From positions 83,101 to 147,100 of the forward strand of contig CAWDCE010000007.1 in the NCBI GenBank assembly GCA_963800725.1: a stretch of 64,000 nucleotides of DNA, given 5' to 3'. Positions within the stretch are counted from its first letter, which is position 1; each line of letters starts with the position of its first letter. The position numbers and the translations under genes were made by a program. Of this stretch, positions 28,268 to 35,820 are shown one piece after another. Under the pieces are notes generated by a model. The model searched no databases and was not told the origin of the DNA. It saw nothing but the letters and a program-made list of their open reading frames with translations. This DNA is from Bog-473 sp963800725 (GTDB taxonomy: Bacteria > Actinomycetota > Acidimicrobiia > Acidimicrobiales > RAAP-2).

Positions 28268-28294
28268 GGTTCAGGTGCTGCCACCACCTGAACC
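28268..28294 (+). terminator. Intrinsic terminator-like hairpin after recA
   Basis: GGTTCAGGTG (28268-28277) and CACCTGAACC (28285-28294) form a perfect 10-bp stem with a 7-nt loop, 11 nt after the recA stop. Only a weak T-containing tail (GTTCTC) follows. Confidence 0.75.
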
Positions 28295-28627
28295 GTTCTC
28301 ACAGCATCGAAGACGCTCCGGATCGAACCCGCCACTCCCTCGGGTGCTCGTTCCGGAGCGCTTCGCGTCACGGGTGCAGGACGCGTTTTTGCCTCCGATC
28401 GCGTAAGGAATGGTCGCCTCCTCCATCCCTATATCGTGACAAGGACCGTGATGGCCGCTCACTTTGGGGCTTCGCCTCGTTGGGCGAACGCATCGCAACT
28501 TGTTGCCAACGGGGTCCCGATCACCTCCCCCCCGAGGTGTGGTGCCACCGGCTGCTTTACAGCGCCGATTTCGTGGAGCGCTATCAAATCGCCATCCCCC
28601 CCGGCGACGAAATAGGGCCCCGTACAG
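28295..28627. other. Non-coding stretch between recA and the sigma-factor gene
   Basis: No convincing gene. It holds several small inverted repeats: CGCTCCGGA/TCCGGAGCG around 28314-28360, TTCGCC/GGCGAA near 28470-28490, GCAA/TTGC near 28496-28508 and CACCTC/GAGGTG near 28523-28540. Open frames here have unnatural composition. I see no complete tRNA or known riboswitch. Confidence 0.5.
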
Positions 28628-28683
28628 GGAGATGCAAGGGTCCGGGAACGGGAGTCGCACCCCTCCCGGGCACTTGCATCTCC
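28628..28683 (-). terminator. Long hairpin 3' of the ECF sigma gene
   Basis: GGAGATGCAAG (28628-28638) pairs fully with CTTGCATCTCC (28673-28683), and after one G-A mismatch GTCCGGGA pairs with TCCCGGGC through one G-U wobble. A 16-nt loop can close further by GGG/CCC. It begins 20 nt after the sigma-gene stop at 28704. No U-tract is present, so it may be a U-less terminator or an mRNA-stabilising structure. Confidence 0.65.
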
Positions 28684-28703
28684 TTTCCATCTTCGAAGGC
28701 GGC

Positions 28704-29999
28704 TCAGTTGCGCCACTCCACCGATCCCGAACCCGTGGGCGGGTGCGAGGCGATCGAAGTCGCAGCAATCACGAACGACACCTCGGCCGAGGTACTGGCC
28801 TGGTTGCCTTGTGATGCTCTGACCGCGACCCGGTAATTCCCAGGTGCAGTCGCCGACCCCGAGAAATAGCCGGTGCCGTCGCCGGAGTCGGTGAACTCGA
28901 CCCCCGAGGGAAGCGGCCCGGCCTCAGTTAGCGCAGGGCTTGGTTCCCCCCTGATCGCCCCGGTTGCCATCACCGCCGAGAGCAACGTCGAATTCACCTT
29001 CGCCAAGAGGTGAAAGCCCTCATGGTCCGTCGGCATCGTCGAAACAAGTGCAAGCGGTGCCAGAGAGGGCGGCCCAGCTTTCTGCGGGGAACTGAACAGC
29101 ACTGTTGAGGCAATTCCTCCCGTCAGCGTCACAATGGCGCCCGTCCACAGCACGGCGTGGTGCAGGGCCGGGGCGTGGTGCCACAGGTGTCTCCCCGAGA
29201 GACGAGTTGTGCCGAGGCGGAGCACGTGGGAGGCGAGGGGGACGGCACATCCCACGGTGATGACACCATGGGCTGCTTGGACCAAGGCGCAAGTCTCTCG
29301 TGCTTCTGGAACGCGTTGGCGACAATCCGAACATGTGGCCAAGTGCTGTTCGACGATGGCGACCACACGGGCGCATGCGGTTCCGTCCACGAATTGCGCC
29401 AGTTTGTCGTTGCAGTCTCGACACGGTTGTGGGTATGCCATATCCAATGACGGCGCGATGTAACGCAGTCGAAGTGTCTTGCGGGCCCGATAGAGCAATT
29501 GGTACATCGCGTTGGTCGTCAACCCGAGCGTGTTGGCCACTTCGCCAGCCGATTTCCCCTCTACATCAATGAGAAGAATCGCTTGCTGTTGCCGGGTTTC
29601 GAGGCCCAAGAAGGCCGTGAAGGCACGCTTGCACTCTTCGGATGAATCGAACGCACCTTCGGGGGTGAGGTCTCTTGAGGCCTCGTCGTCGAGCGACTCG
29701 ATCGGCATGGCCAACTGAACGCGTCGCACAGTCATGAGGACTTCATTGCGAACGCACGAGGCGAGATAGCTCGGAAACTTCAACGGATCGCGCAGGCGAT
29801 CCAAGGAACGAAGGGCAACGGCGAAACCATCGAGCACCGCGTCCTCGGCGATCGTCCGGTTGCGGGTCGCTCGGAGCGCCACGCTCCACGCATAGAGCTG
29901 GAAGTGATCGAAGAGAACGGTGAGTGCCTGTTCATCACCGTTCCTCCCAGCGAGGACGAGACTTCGAAGAGCAACAGCATCTTCGGAGGACAAACGCAT
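28704..29999 (-). CDS. ECF sigma factor fused to zinc-finger, transmembrane and Ig-like anti-sigma region
   Basis: 431 aa from ATG 29999 (ATG 30059 is an alternative). Sigma region 2 lies at about 25-90 (ALTVLFDHFQLYAW, RTIAEDAVLDGF) and region 4 at 125-178 (ETRQQQAILLIDVEGKSAGEVA, NAMYQLLYRARKTLR). A zinc-binding anti-sigma motif H219-x3-C223-x2-C226 follows, with an extra CRDC at 193-196. One helix spans 283-304 (LWTGAIVTLTGGIASTVLF). Residues 355-412 outside the cell form an Ig-like or cadherin-like beta domain (GVEFTDSGDGTGYFSG, YRVAVRASQGNQAS). This matches the ECF groups with C-terminal anti-sigma extensions described in actinobacteria (ECF52-like). It is divergent from the large surface-protein gene, a plausible target. 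Confidence 0.85.
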   Translation of the reverse strand: MRLSSEDAVALRSLVLAGRNGDEQALTVLFDHFQLYAWSVALRATRNRTIAEDAVLDGFAVALRSLDRLRDPLKFPSYLASCVRNEVLMTVRRVQLAMPIESLDDEASRDLTPEGAFDSSEECKRAFTAFLGLETRQQQAILLIDVEGKSAGEVANTLGLTTNAMYQLLYRARKTLRLRYIAPSLDMAYPQPCRDCNDKLAQFVDGTACARVVAIVEQHLATCSDCRQRVPEARETCALVQAAHGVITVGCAVPLASHVLRLGTTRLSGRHLWHHAPALHHAVLWTGAIVTLTGGIASTVLFSSPQKAGPPSLAPLALVSTMPTDHEGFHLLAKVNSTLLSAVMATGAIRGEPSPALTEAGPLPSGVEFTDSGDGTGYFSGSATAPGNYRVAVRASQGNQASTSAEVSFVIAATSIASHPPTGSGSVEWRN

Positions 30000-30577
30000 G
30001 CGTGCACGACCTTGCACTCGTCGGGGTCGCGCATCCTCTGTGAGGTCCCGGGACGGCATGCTAGCGCTGAATATCGAAAATCCGCGGATCACGCGCGCGC
30101 CGCGAGTTGCCGTGCAAATCCAAGTCACGCCGACTTGCAGAAGGCCGTCCACATATATCTAAGGGGCAACACAGATTGCCTCACATCACTTCGGAACGCT
30201 GGATATTGGGCCCGAAGAAGTGCTCTGAGTATTGCGTAAGGAAGCCACAGCACATCGCATCCCGTCCACCGAATCAGAGCGAGTGGTCGTTCCACCTCAC
30301 GGGAGTCTGCTGACGATGGCACCGACAAATTCAAGTCGCTGACATTCATGCAGCTCCCAAAAGGTGGAGAAGAAAGTCAGGAAGGTTTCATCATTTCCGT
30401 CGTTGCGGGGCAGAGGTTCGTACATGGGGCTCATGCGGCGGCTCCCTATGTGACCTCAGTATCGATTGCAGCGAACGTCTTCCTGACCGCCGTGTTCTTT
30501 TCGGCCAAGCGTGCTCCTTCAACGGAATCCGCTCACCGCACCCAATCCATTGAGACGCAAGAGGAAGGTCACACGAC
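30000..30577. other. Divergent regulatory region between sigma fusion and surface-protein genes
   Basis: About 580 bp without a convincing gene. A 77-codon frame from ATG 30348 overlaps the surface-protein start and has no family resemblance, so I do not call it. The last bases hold GAGGAAGG, the ribosome site of the surface-protein gene. I could not identify a firm ECF-type promoter by eye. Composition is visibly less GC-rich than most of the window. Confidence 0.5.
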
Positions 30578-33500
30578 ATGAGCAAGAGGACAAATCCGGA
30601 GGAGCGACGTCAGTCGATTGCCAAGAATCCAAGGAATGGAGCCAGGCCCCGAGTGTGGCCTCTCACGCGAGCATTCGTGAGTCTCGGACTCCTCATCGGA
30701 ACGATGTGTATCTGCTTCTCGACTCTTGGCGCCGTCGCTTCATCACTTGCTGAGGCACCGGCGAGTGCGGCAGTGCTACTGACGCCAACCATCACCACAA
30801 TGGCACCTGCTGCAGTAATAAATGTCGGTTCGACCCTCACCGACTCGATCACCGTGAAAGGAACTGGGGGCGCGTCAATCGCAGGTACTTGGAGCATTCT
30901 CGGACCGATATCAGTGGGCTCTGATGGCACTTGCGGAACTGCGAATTGGGCATCGGCACAACTGTTTGCCAACGGCTCGATATCAGTGAACGGCGATGGC
31001 ACCTTCCCTGCAGCGCCGAGCTTTGCTGCCAGTCAAGGTGGTTGCTACACCTTCGATGTCAGTCTTCCAGCAACCGCAACGACGGTGCTTGTGACCAGCG
31101 GTCCTGGGAATGCCACCGAAACGACCCTCGTGAATCCCACCCTGGCTACGTCAGCGGCATATTCGTCCACGCCGGCTACTCCGTCTTCGCCGCCGCCCGC
31201 GATCAATCCAGCGCTCAAGCTATTGAGTCCAAGACTCGTTGCCCCAGCCAGCATCGGTGATTTCCTGTCAGACGATGTGGTCCTGATCGGCACCGGTGAT
31301 GGTTATGACGGGAATGACTACACCGGACCGCTCACATGGGACATCGTCGGACCCGTCAGTGTTGGGACCGACGGAACGTGTGGTACTTCACTCTGGACGG
31401 GTGCGCAGACCTTCGACTCGGGATCCGTTGCGGTCGTTGGCGACGGCACCTATGTAGTTGCTTCGGTCAAGGCAATTACGACGCCGGGCTGTTACTCGTT
31501 CGTTGACGCATTGACGGCCGCAGGCACGATTCCAAAGGTAACTACGGAGGTTGGATTGGCGTCGGAAACCGTCCTCGCTACTGGAGTTCCGTCAATCTTG
31601 GTAACAAAGACCGCCGATCCTTCAACCTTCAAAACGGCAGGTGAGACCATTACCTATTCATACGCTGTTGAAAACAATGGAAACGAGGTTCTTAGTGATA
31701 TCGGAGTAACCGACCCCATGGTGGGTCTTAGCAGCGTGACTTGCCCCATCCCGTCGTTGTCTCCCGCTCAGAGCGAAATCTGTCACGCCACCTATACGAC
31801 TACACAGAGTGATGTCGATTTGGGAGTTCTCACGAATGTAGGCACAGCGATTGGCACTCCACCCGCGGGAGCCAGTGTGACGGCAACTTCGAAGTTGTCG
31901 ATACCGGGGACATCTTTGCCGTTGATCAATCTCGTAAAGACCGCAAATATCACCCAATATCAGGCAAGTGGCACACTGACCACGTACTCATATGCCGTCA
32001 CAAATAGCGGCAATGTCACACTCAACCCGGTCAATGTCACTGACCCAATGCCAGGACTCAGCGCAGTTGTGTGTCCGGACTCTTCGCTTGCGCCGCTGCA
32101 GTCCCAGATATGTCACGCCACTTATACAACGACACAGGCGGATGTCGATGTTGGCTCTCTCAATAACACCGGTACCACGATTGGGACGCCACCGACAGGT
32201 CCCGCGGTCAGCGCAACCTCGAAGGTATCCATTCCTGCGCTGACTGCACCGGGTATCGAATTGTCCAAGACGGCGAGTATTGCGTCGTATTCGGTTCCAG
32301 GTACGCCTGTCACTTACTCCTACCTCGTGACCAACAGCGGTGACGTCACACTGGATCCGGTTGTAGTGACCGACCCGATGGCCAGGCTCAGTGCAATCGT
32401 CTGCCCGAGGCTTTCACTCGCTCCTGATCAGACAGAGACCTGCAGCGCCACCTTCACGACGGACCAGGGCGACGTTGATTCTGGATCGCTCAACAACACT
32501 GGAACCGCCGTCGGTACGCCTCCCACGGGGCCAGCCGTCTCCGTCACGTCGAAACTCTCGATTCCTTCGACGGGCACTCCGAAGATCGTCATGGTCAAGT
32601 CCTCGAATGTCGCTTCGTATTCGGCACCGGGAACAGTGATCACATACGACTACACCGTGACCAATGATGGAAACGACACGCTCGACCCGGTAACGGTGAG
32701 CGACCCAATGGCGGGACTCGGTGCGGTCGTGTGTCCGGGCGAGTCGTTGGCCCCGGCCCAATCCGAGACGTGTCATGCAACCTATACAACGAGCCAAGGC
32801 GATCTCGATTCAGGCTCATTGAACAACACGGGATCTGCCACGGGGACTCCGCCCAGCGGACCGCAGATTTCGGCCACATCAAGCGTGTCGATCCCGGCCG
32901 TTACCAAGCCTGGCATCGAAATTGCCAAGTCATCGAACGTCGCATCATTCTCCGTGCCCGGCACGGTCGTTACCTATTCCTACACGGTGACCAATGACGG
33001 AAACGTCACTCTCAATCCGGTCTCAGTGAGCGATCCAATGAAGGGACTCGGTCCCGTCGTCTGCGCGGACGCATCGTTGGCGCCGACACAATCGGAGACG
33101 TGCCAGGCGACGTATACGACGACGACCAGTGACGTGGCCGCTGGATCCATCGCCAACACGGGAACCGCCAGCGGAACTCCGCCCTCGGGACCGCCGGTCA
33201 CCGCCGTATCCAAGTTGTCGATTCCCTTGGTGGCTCCGGTGGTGCAAGCACCGTTCACCCCGGTCGTTACGACCACGTCGACTCTGGCTGATGCCACGGT
33301 GAATGCCCAGTTGGCTGACCAGATCGTCATCAGCGGAGACGATCCCGCCGTCGCCACCGCGACGGGCACGTGGAGTCTTTACGGTCCAGCGAATCCGGGA
33401 GGCGATACGACGTGTGCCACGACGAGCTGGGTCGGCGTCAAGATTGCGGCTTCAGGAAGCTTCAGCGTGGCGCTGGTGTCCGGATCGGGTTCCACCACCA

Positions 33501-34153
33501 CGCCCGAAACTGTCGTGTCTTCCATCGGTTGCTACACGTTTGTGGAGACCGTCGCCGCGGGCGCCCACGCGCTCGCCGCATCTACGCCCGAAGGCAGTTC
33601 CTCTGAGACCGTTCAAGTAGCCACCCATACCCCGGCGATCGTGACGACTACGTCGCTACGGTCGGCCATCGTGGGCGCGACTTTGACCGATACGGTCGAT
33701 GTTTCGGGCACCCAAGGGGCTGATGTTGTCGGATCGTGGGCACTTCTTGGACCGACCACGGTGGGTGCTGACGGTACTTGTGCGACGGCAGCCTGGGGGA
33801 GTTCATCCACATACGACAACGGGACCATGGCCATCTCGGGCGATGGGACGCTTACGACGAATGCCACGAAGCCGATCGAGAATCCAGGCTGCTATACGTT
33901 CGTCGAGACACTGCCGGCCACTTCGACGACATCGCTGGTGACGACACCGTCGGGATTAGCGGCAGAAACCACCTTGGTCATGTCCACTCCGACGCCGGCG
34001 GCGGCGACGCCGTCGGTGGCGGGCTCGACTCCAGCGCCGCTGGCGTTCACGGGATTCAGCTTGGCGCGCGACCTTGAAGTCGCCGCTGCTCTCGTGGTGG
34101 TCGGGATCTTGGTGATCCTCCTTCGTCGGCGACGTCGGAACATCACGACGTAA
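30578..34153 (+). CDS. Large sortase-anchored surface protein with A2-B5-A2 repeat architecture
   Basis: 1,191 aa. A long signal peptide (SLGLLIGTMCICFSTLGAVA, ending near residue 65) is followed by two copies of a ~115-residue module A, marked by a GTW or LTW start, xLGPxxVGxDGTCxT and a late GCYTF or GCYSF. Five tandem B modules of ~109 residues (VTYSYxVTNxGxVTLxPVxVxDPM, CPxxSLAPxQxExC, NTGTAxGTPP) of the DUF11/DUF7507 type follow, then two more A modules. The C-terminus has LAFTG (1155-1159), a hydrophobic helix and RRRRR, a class E-like sortase signal. The protein should be a cell-wall stalk or adhesin. Cysteine pairs occur in every module. It is divergent from the ECF-anti-sigma gene and has AGAGGAAGG before the ATG. 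Confidence 0.88.
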   Translation: MSKRTNPEERRQSIAKNPRNGARPRVWPLTRAFVSLGLLIGTMCICFSTLGAVASSLAEAPASAAVLLTPTITTMAPAAVINVGSTLTDSITVKGTGGASIAGTWSILGPISVGSDGTCGTANWASAQLFANGSISVNGDGTFPAAPSFAASQGGCYTFDVSLPATATTVLVTSGPGNATETTLVNPTLATSAAYSSTPATPSSPPPAINPALKLLSPRLVAPASIGDFLSDDVVLIGTGDGYDGNDYTGPLTWDIVGPVSVGTDGTCGTSLWTGAQTFDSGSVAVVGDGTYVVASVKAITTPGCYSFVDALTAAGTIPKVTTEVGLASETVLATGVPSILVTKTADPSTFKTAGETITYSYAVENNGNEVLSDIGVTDPMVGLSSVTCPIPSLSPAQSEICHATYTTTQSDVDLGVLTNVGTAIGTPPAGASVTATSKLSIPGTSLPLINLVKTANITQYQASGTLTTYSYAVTNSGNVTLNPVNVTDPMPGLSAVVCPDSSLAPLQSQICHATYTTTQADVDVGSLNNTGTTIGTPPTGPAVSATSKVSIPALTAPGIELSKTASIASYSVPGTPVTYSYLVTNSGDVTLDPVVVTDPMARLSAIVCPRLSLAPDQTETCSATFTTDQGDVDSGSLNNTGTAVGTPPTGPAVSVTSKLSIPSTGTPKIVMVKSSNVASYSAPGTVITYDYTVTNDGNDTLDPVTVSDPMAGLGAVVCPGESLAPAQSETCHATYTTSQGDLDSGSLNNTGSATGTPPSGPQISATSSVSIPAVTKPGIEIAKSSNVASFSVPGTVVTYSYTVTNDGNVTLNPVSVSDPMKGLGPVVCADASLAPTQSETCQATYTTTTSDVAAGSIANTGTASGTPPSGPPVTAVSKLSIPLVAPVVQAPFTPVVTTTSTLADATVNAQLADQIVISGDDPAVATATGTWSLYGPANPGGDTTCATTSWVGVKIAASGSFSVALVSGSGSTTTPETVVSSIGCYTFVETVAAGAHALAASTPEGSSSETVQVATHTPAIVTTTSLRSAIVGATLTDTVDVSGTQGADVVGSWALLGPTTVGADGTCATAAWGSSSTYDNGTMAISGDGTLTTNATKPIENPGCYTFVETLPATSTTSLVTTPSGLAAETTLVMSTPTPAAATPSVAGSTPAPLAFTGFSLARDLEVAAALVVVGILVILLRRRRRNITT
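31589..33235 (+). repeat. Five tandem ~327-bp coding repeats (module B)
   Basis: Repeat units begin near 31589, 31918, 32243, 32570 and 32903. Each encodes about 109 residues ending in a SKLSIP or SxVSIP linker. Units 2-5 are the most alike in protein sequence; the first is more divergent (VGLSSVTCP, AGASVTATS). DNA identity is moderate, so the array is old rather than freshly expanded. Confidence 0.88.
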
Positions 34154-34163
34154 CGAATGGCCC

Positions 34164-34216
34164 GCGCACCGGCTGGGCGATGTCGTTGGATTCGGCGCTC
34201 TGGCCAGCCGGTGCGC
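34164..34216 (+). terminator. Hairpin 3' of the surface-protein gene
   Basis: GCGCACCGGCTGG (34164-34176) and CCAGCCGGTGCGC (34204-34216) form a perfect 13-bp stem with a 27-nt loop, 10 nt after the stop. TCTCG follows. Likely a terminator without a strong U-tract. Confidence 0.65.
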
Positions 34217-34276
34217 TCTCGAAGAGATGGACATGTTGGAGCAGTTCCTACCTAAGTGTGAGAGTGATGGTGCAGT

Positions 34277-34693
34277 GTGAGCGGTCGAAGAGTGGTAATC
34301 GTGTCCTTCGTGGTTTCGGTGCTTCTGGCGGTGATCGGTGCCGGGTGTTCTTCGGTGTCGTCGACCAAACCATCCGGTGGAAATCCCATGTCCAACCACG
34401 TGACCCTACGGAGTCCGACATACATCAATGTCGTCAAGCTCCGTCCGCGTGTCGAGACGACTGGCTGTCAATCTGTCCCCGGCGGTTGGGAGGCTCTCGG
34501 GACCATTCACAACTCGGGCAGGCTGTCGCATGACTTCCGGCTCACCGTCTATTTCACCACCGCATCAGCAACCGTCCTGAGTTCGGCGACGAGCTCAGTT
34601 CCCGTCAAAGCCGGATCGAGCGGATCCTGGGCAGTGACCTCGAGGTTCGTGGCGGCGCCTGTAGTTCGCTGCGTCCTGGTCGGCGTCGGGTGA
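34277..34693 (+). CDS. Small predicted lipoprotein of unknown function
   Basis: 138 aa. Signal SFVVSVLLAVIGAGC ends in a good lipobox (IGAGC), followed by a Ser/Thr-rich linker. The mature domain has GGWEALGTIHNSGRLSHDFRLTVYFT, an Ig-like/FxLYD-type beta-sandwich pattern used for extracellular proteins, and ends CVLVGVG. GTG 34277 is chosen as it opens directly before the signal peptide. It lies downstream of the surface protein and the terminator-like hairpin. No named family recognised. Confidence 0.65.
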   Translation: MSGRRVVIVSFVVSVLLAVIGAGCSSVSSTKPSGGNPMSNHVTLRSPTYINVVKLRPRVETTGCQSVPGGWEALGTIHNSGRLSHDFRLTVYFTTASATVLSSATSSVPVKAGSSGSWAVTSRFVAAPVVRCVLVGVG

Positions 34694-34715
34694 GGGCCAT
34701 CTCCGGGCCGTGCGG

Positions 34716-35777
34716 CTACGGCGTGACGGCCGCGGCAATGGAGTTGGGAACGAGTTCAACCCATGTCTGTCCGGGTGCCATGGTGATTGGCACGCCAGCC
34801 GTGGTGACAAATTGCGTTGGCGACGCCAGCGACGAGCGTTGCCAGGTACCTTGAATTTCCACTCCGTTGCGGAAGATGACCGCTTGACCGCTGGCGTTGG
34901 GATAGAGATCGGCCTGGACCTCAAGGCCACCTCCGCTGTTCTCCACCCACGGTCCGTAGCTGATCTGTACGTACTGCACCACCACGTTGGCTGCGGCATT
35001 TTGCACTCCATCGGCCAACGTGTCCGGGGTCGTGGCGTTGTAGAACCGTTTGAACGTACCGGTGGCCGGGTCGTACTGCCAAGTGACATTCGACGTACTC
35101 GAGAAGTTGATGTTGACGCTCGACGCCGGCGTTCCTGCCTGGGGCTTCGCCGAGTACGTGAAGATCGGCTGCGGTGGGGTGGTCATCGTCGGGTGTGTGC
35201 CCCACATCTGAGCGGTCGACGAGTACGTGTCGTACGGCGCGTAGCGACCGGAGGGATTCGTGATGATTGATCCGTAGGAACCCAGGTCGACATTGACGAT
35301 GGGTGAGGCATCGATGTTGGCAATGACCGGGTCGATCCCCCCGACATGGACCTCGAGGGGATTCCCCAACTCACCGAGAATTCCAATGTCAATGTTGCGA
35401 GCGGAGCGGATCGGGCCCACCAGTGCCGCCTGCTGGCATTGAAACACCGCGGCATAGCGGGTGATGCCGCCTTCGACGGGCTCCTCGAAGATGACGTCGG
35501 CCTTGTCGAGGCCACTCTGCGGCCGGGCTTGTGGGTAGTTGTCGACCTTGACGGCGAGGGCGGGACGCGCGGGCACGGCCCCGCCGCCCGGGACCGGTGC
35601 GCCGGTCAGCGGGCAGGTCGCTACCGGGACCGGTTTGGTCGTCGTTGTCGTGGTTGCCTTAATGGCACGCTTCTTGGGTGGGGTTGAAGAAGAACATGCA
35701 CTGATCGCCAAGCTGGACACACCGGCAAGTGCGATCAGAAGCAGGCCCACCCGTGGTCGCATTCGGTGGCTGTTCAT
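34716..35777 (-). CDS. DUF3048 (YerB-like) lipoprotein
   Basis: 353 aa from ATG 35777. Lipobox ISAC follows a hydrophobic signal (GLLLIALAGVSSLAISAC), then a Thr-rich linker. The DUF3048 domain shows CPLTGAPVPGGG, RPALAVKVDNYPQARPQSGLDKADVIFEEPVEGGITRY split across consecutive conserved blocks, GPIRSARNIDI and a C-terminal GVEIQGTWQRSS and PGQTWVELVP. Family role is unknown; proteins of this type are exported and often repeated in actinobacteria. Codons upstream of 35777 are open but overlap the neighbouring gene. Confidence 0.85.
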   Translation of the reverse strand: MNSHRMRPRVGLLLIALAGVSSLAISACSSSTPPKKRAIKATTTTTTKPVPVATCPLTGAPVPGGGAVPARPALAVKVDNYPQARPQSGLDKADVIFEEPVEGGITRYAAVFQCQQAALVGPIRSARNIDIGILGELGNPLEVHVGGIDPVIANIDASPIVNVDLGSYGSIITNPSGRYAPYDTYSSTAQMWGTHPTMTTPPQPIFTYSAKPQAGTPASSVNINFSSTSNVTWQYDPATGTFKRFYNATTPDTLADGVQNAAANVVVQYVQISYGPWVENSGGGLEVQADLYPNASGQAVIFRNGVEIQGTWQRSSLASPTQFVTTAGVPITMAPGQTWVELVPNSIAAAVTP

Positions 35778-35820
35778 ATCTGAGGAAGTGATCGTAGAGG
35801 GAGCCGGGAGTGAATTCGTG

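Noticed and set aside
28310..28345. GGATCGAACCC near 28319 suggesting the T-arm of a minus-strand tRNA
   Set aside because: The T stem pairs for only three positions and no acceptor or anticodon arm is found around it.
28628..28710. Possible tRNA on the minus strand (T-arm-like GGGTGCGACTCCC and D-arm-like GGC..GCC)
   Set aside because: No 5-bp anticodon stem with a 7-nt loop can be formed, and the strong pairing is a single long hairpin 3' of a stop codon.
30348..30581. 77-codon open frame upstream of the surface-protein gene
   Set aside because: No family resemblance, no convincing ribosome site, overlaps the real start at 30578, and composition is unlike coding sequence.
31589..33235. 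Repeats considered as a CRISPR array or mobile element
   Set aside because: The units are long, in-frame protein repeats inside one gene with no unique spacers; no transposase or integrase is in the window.
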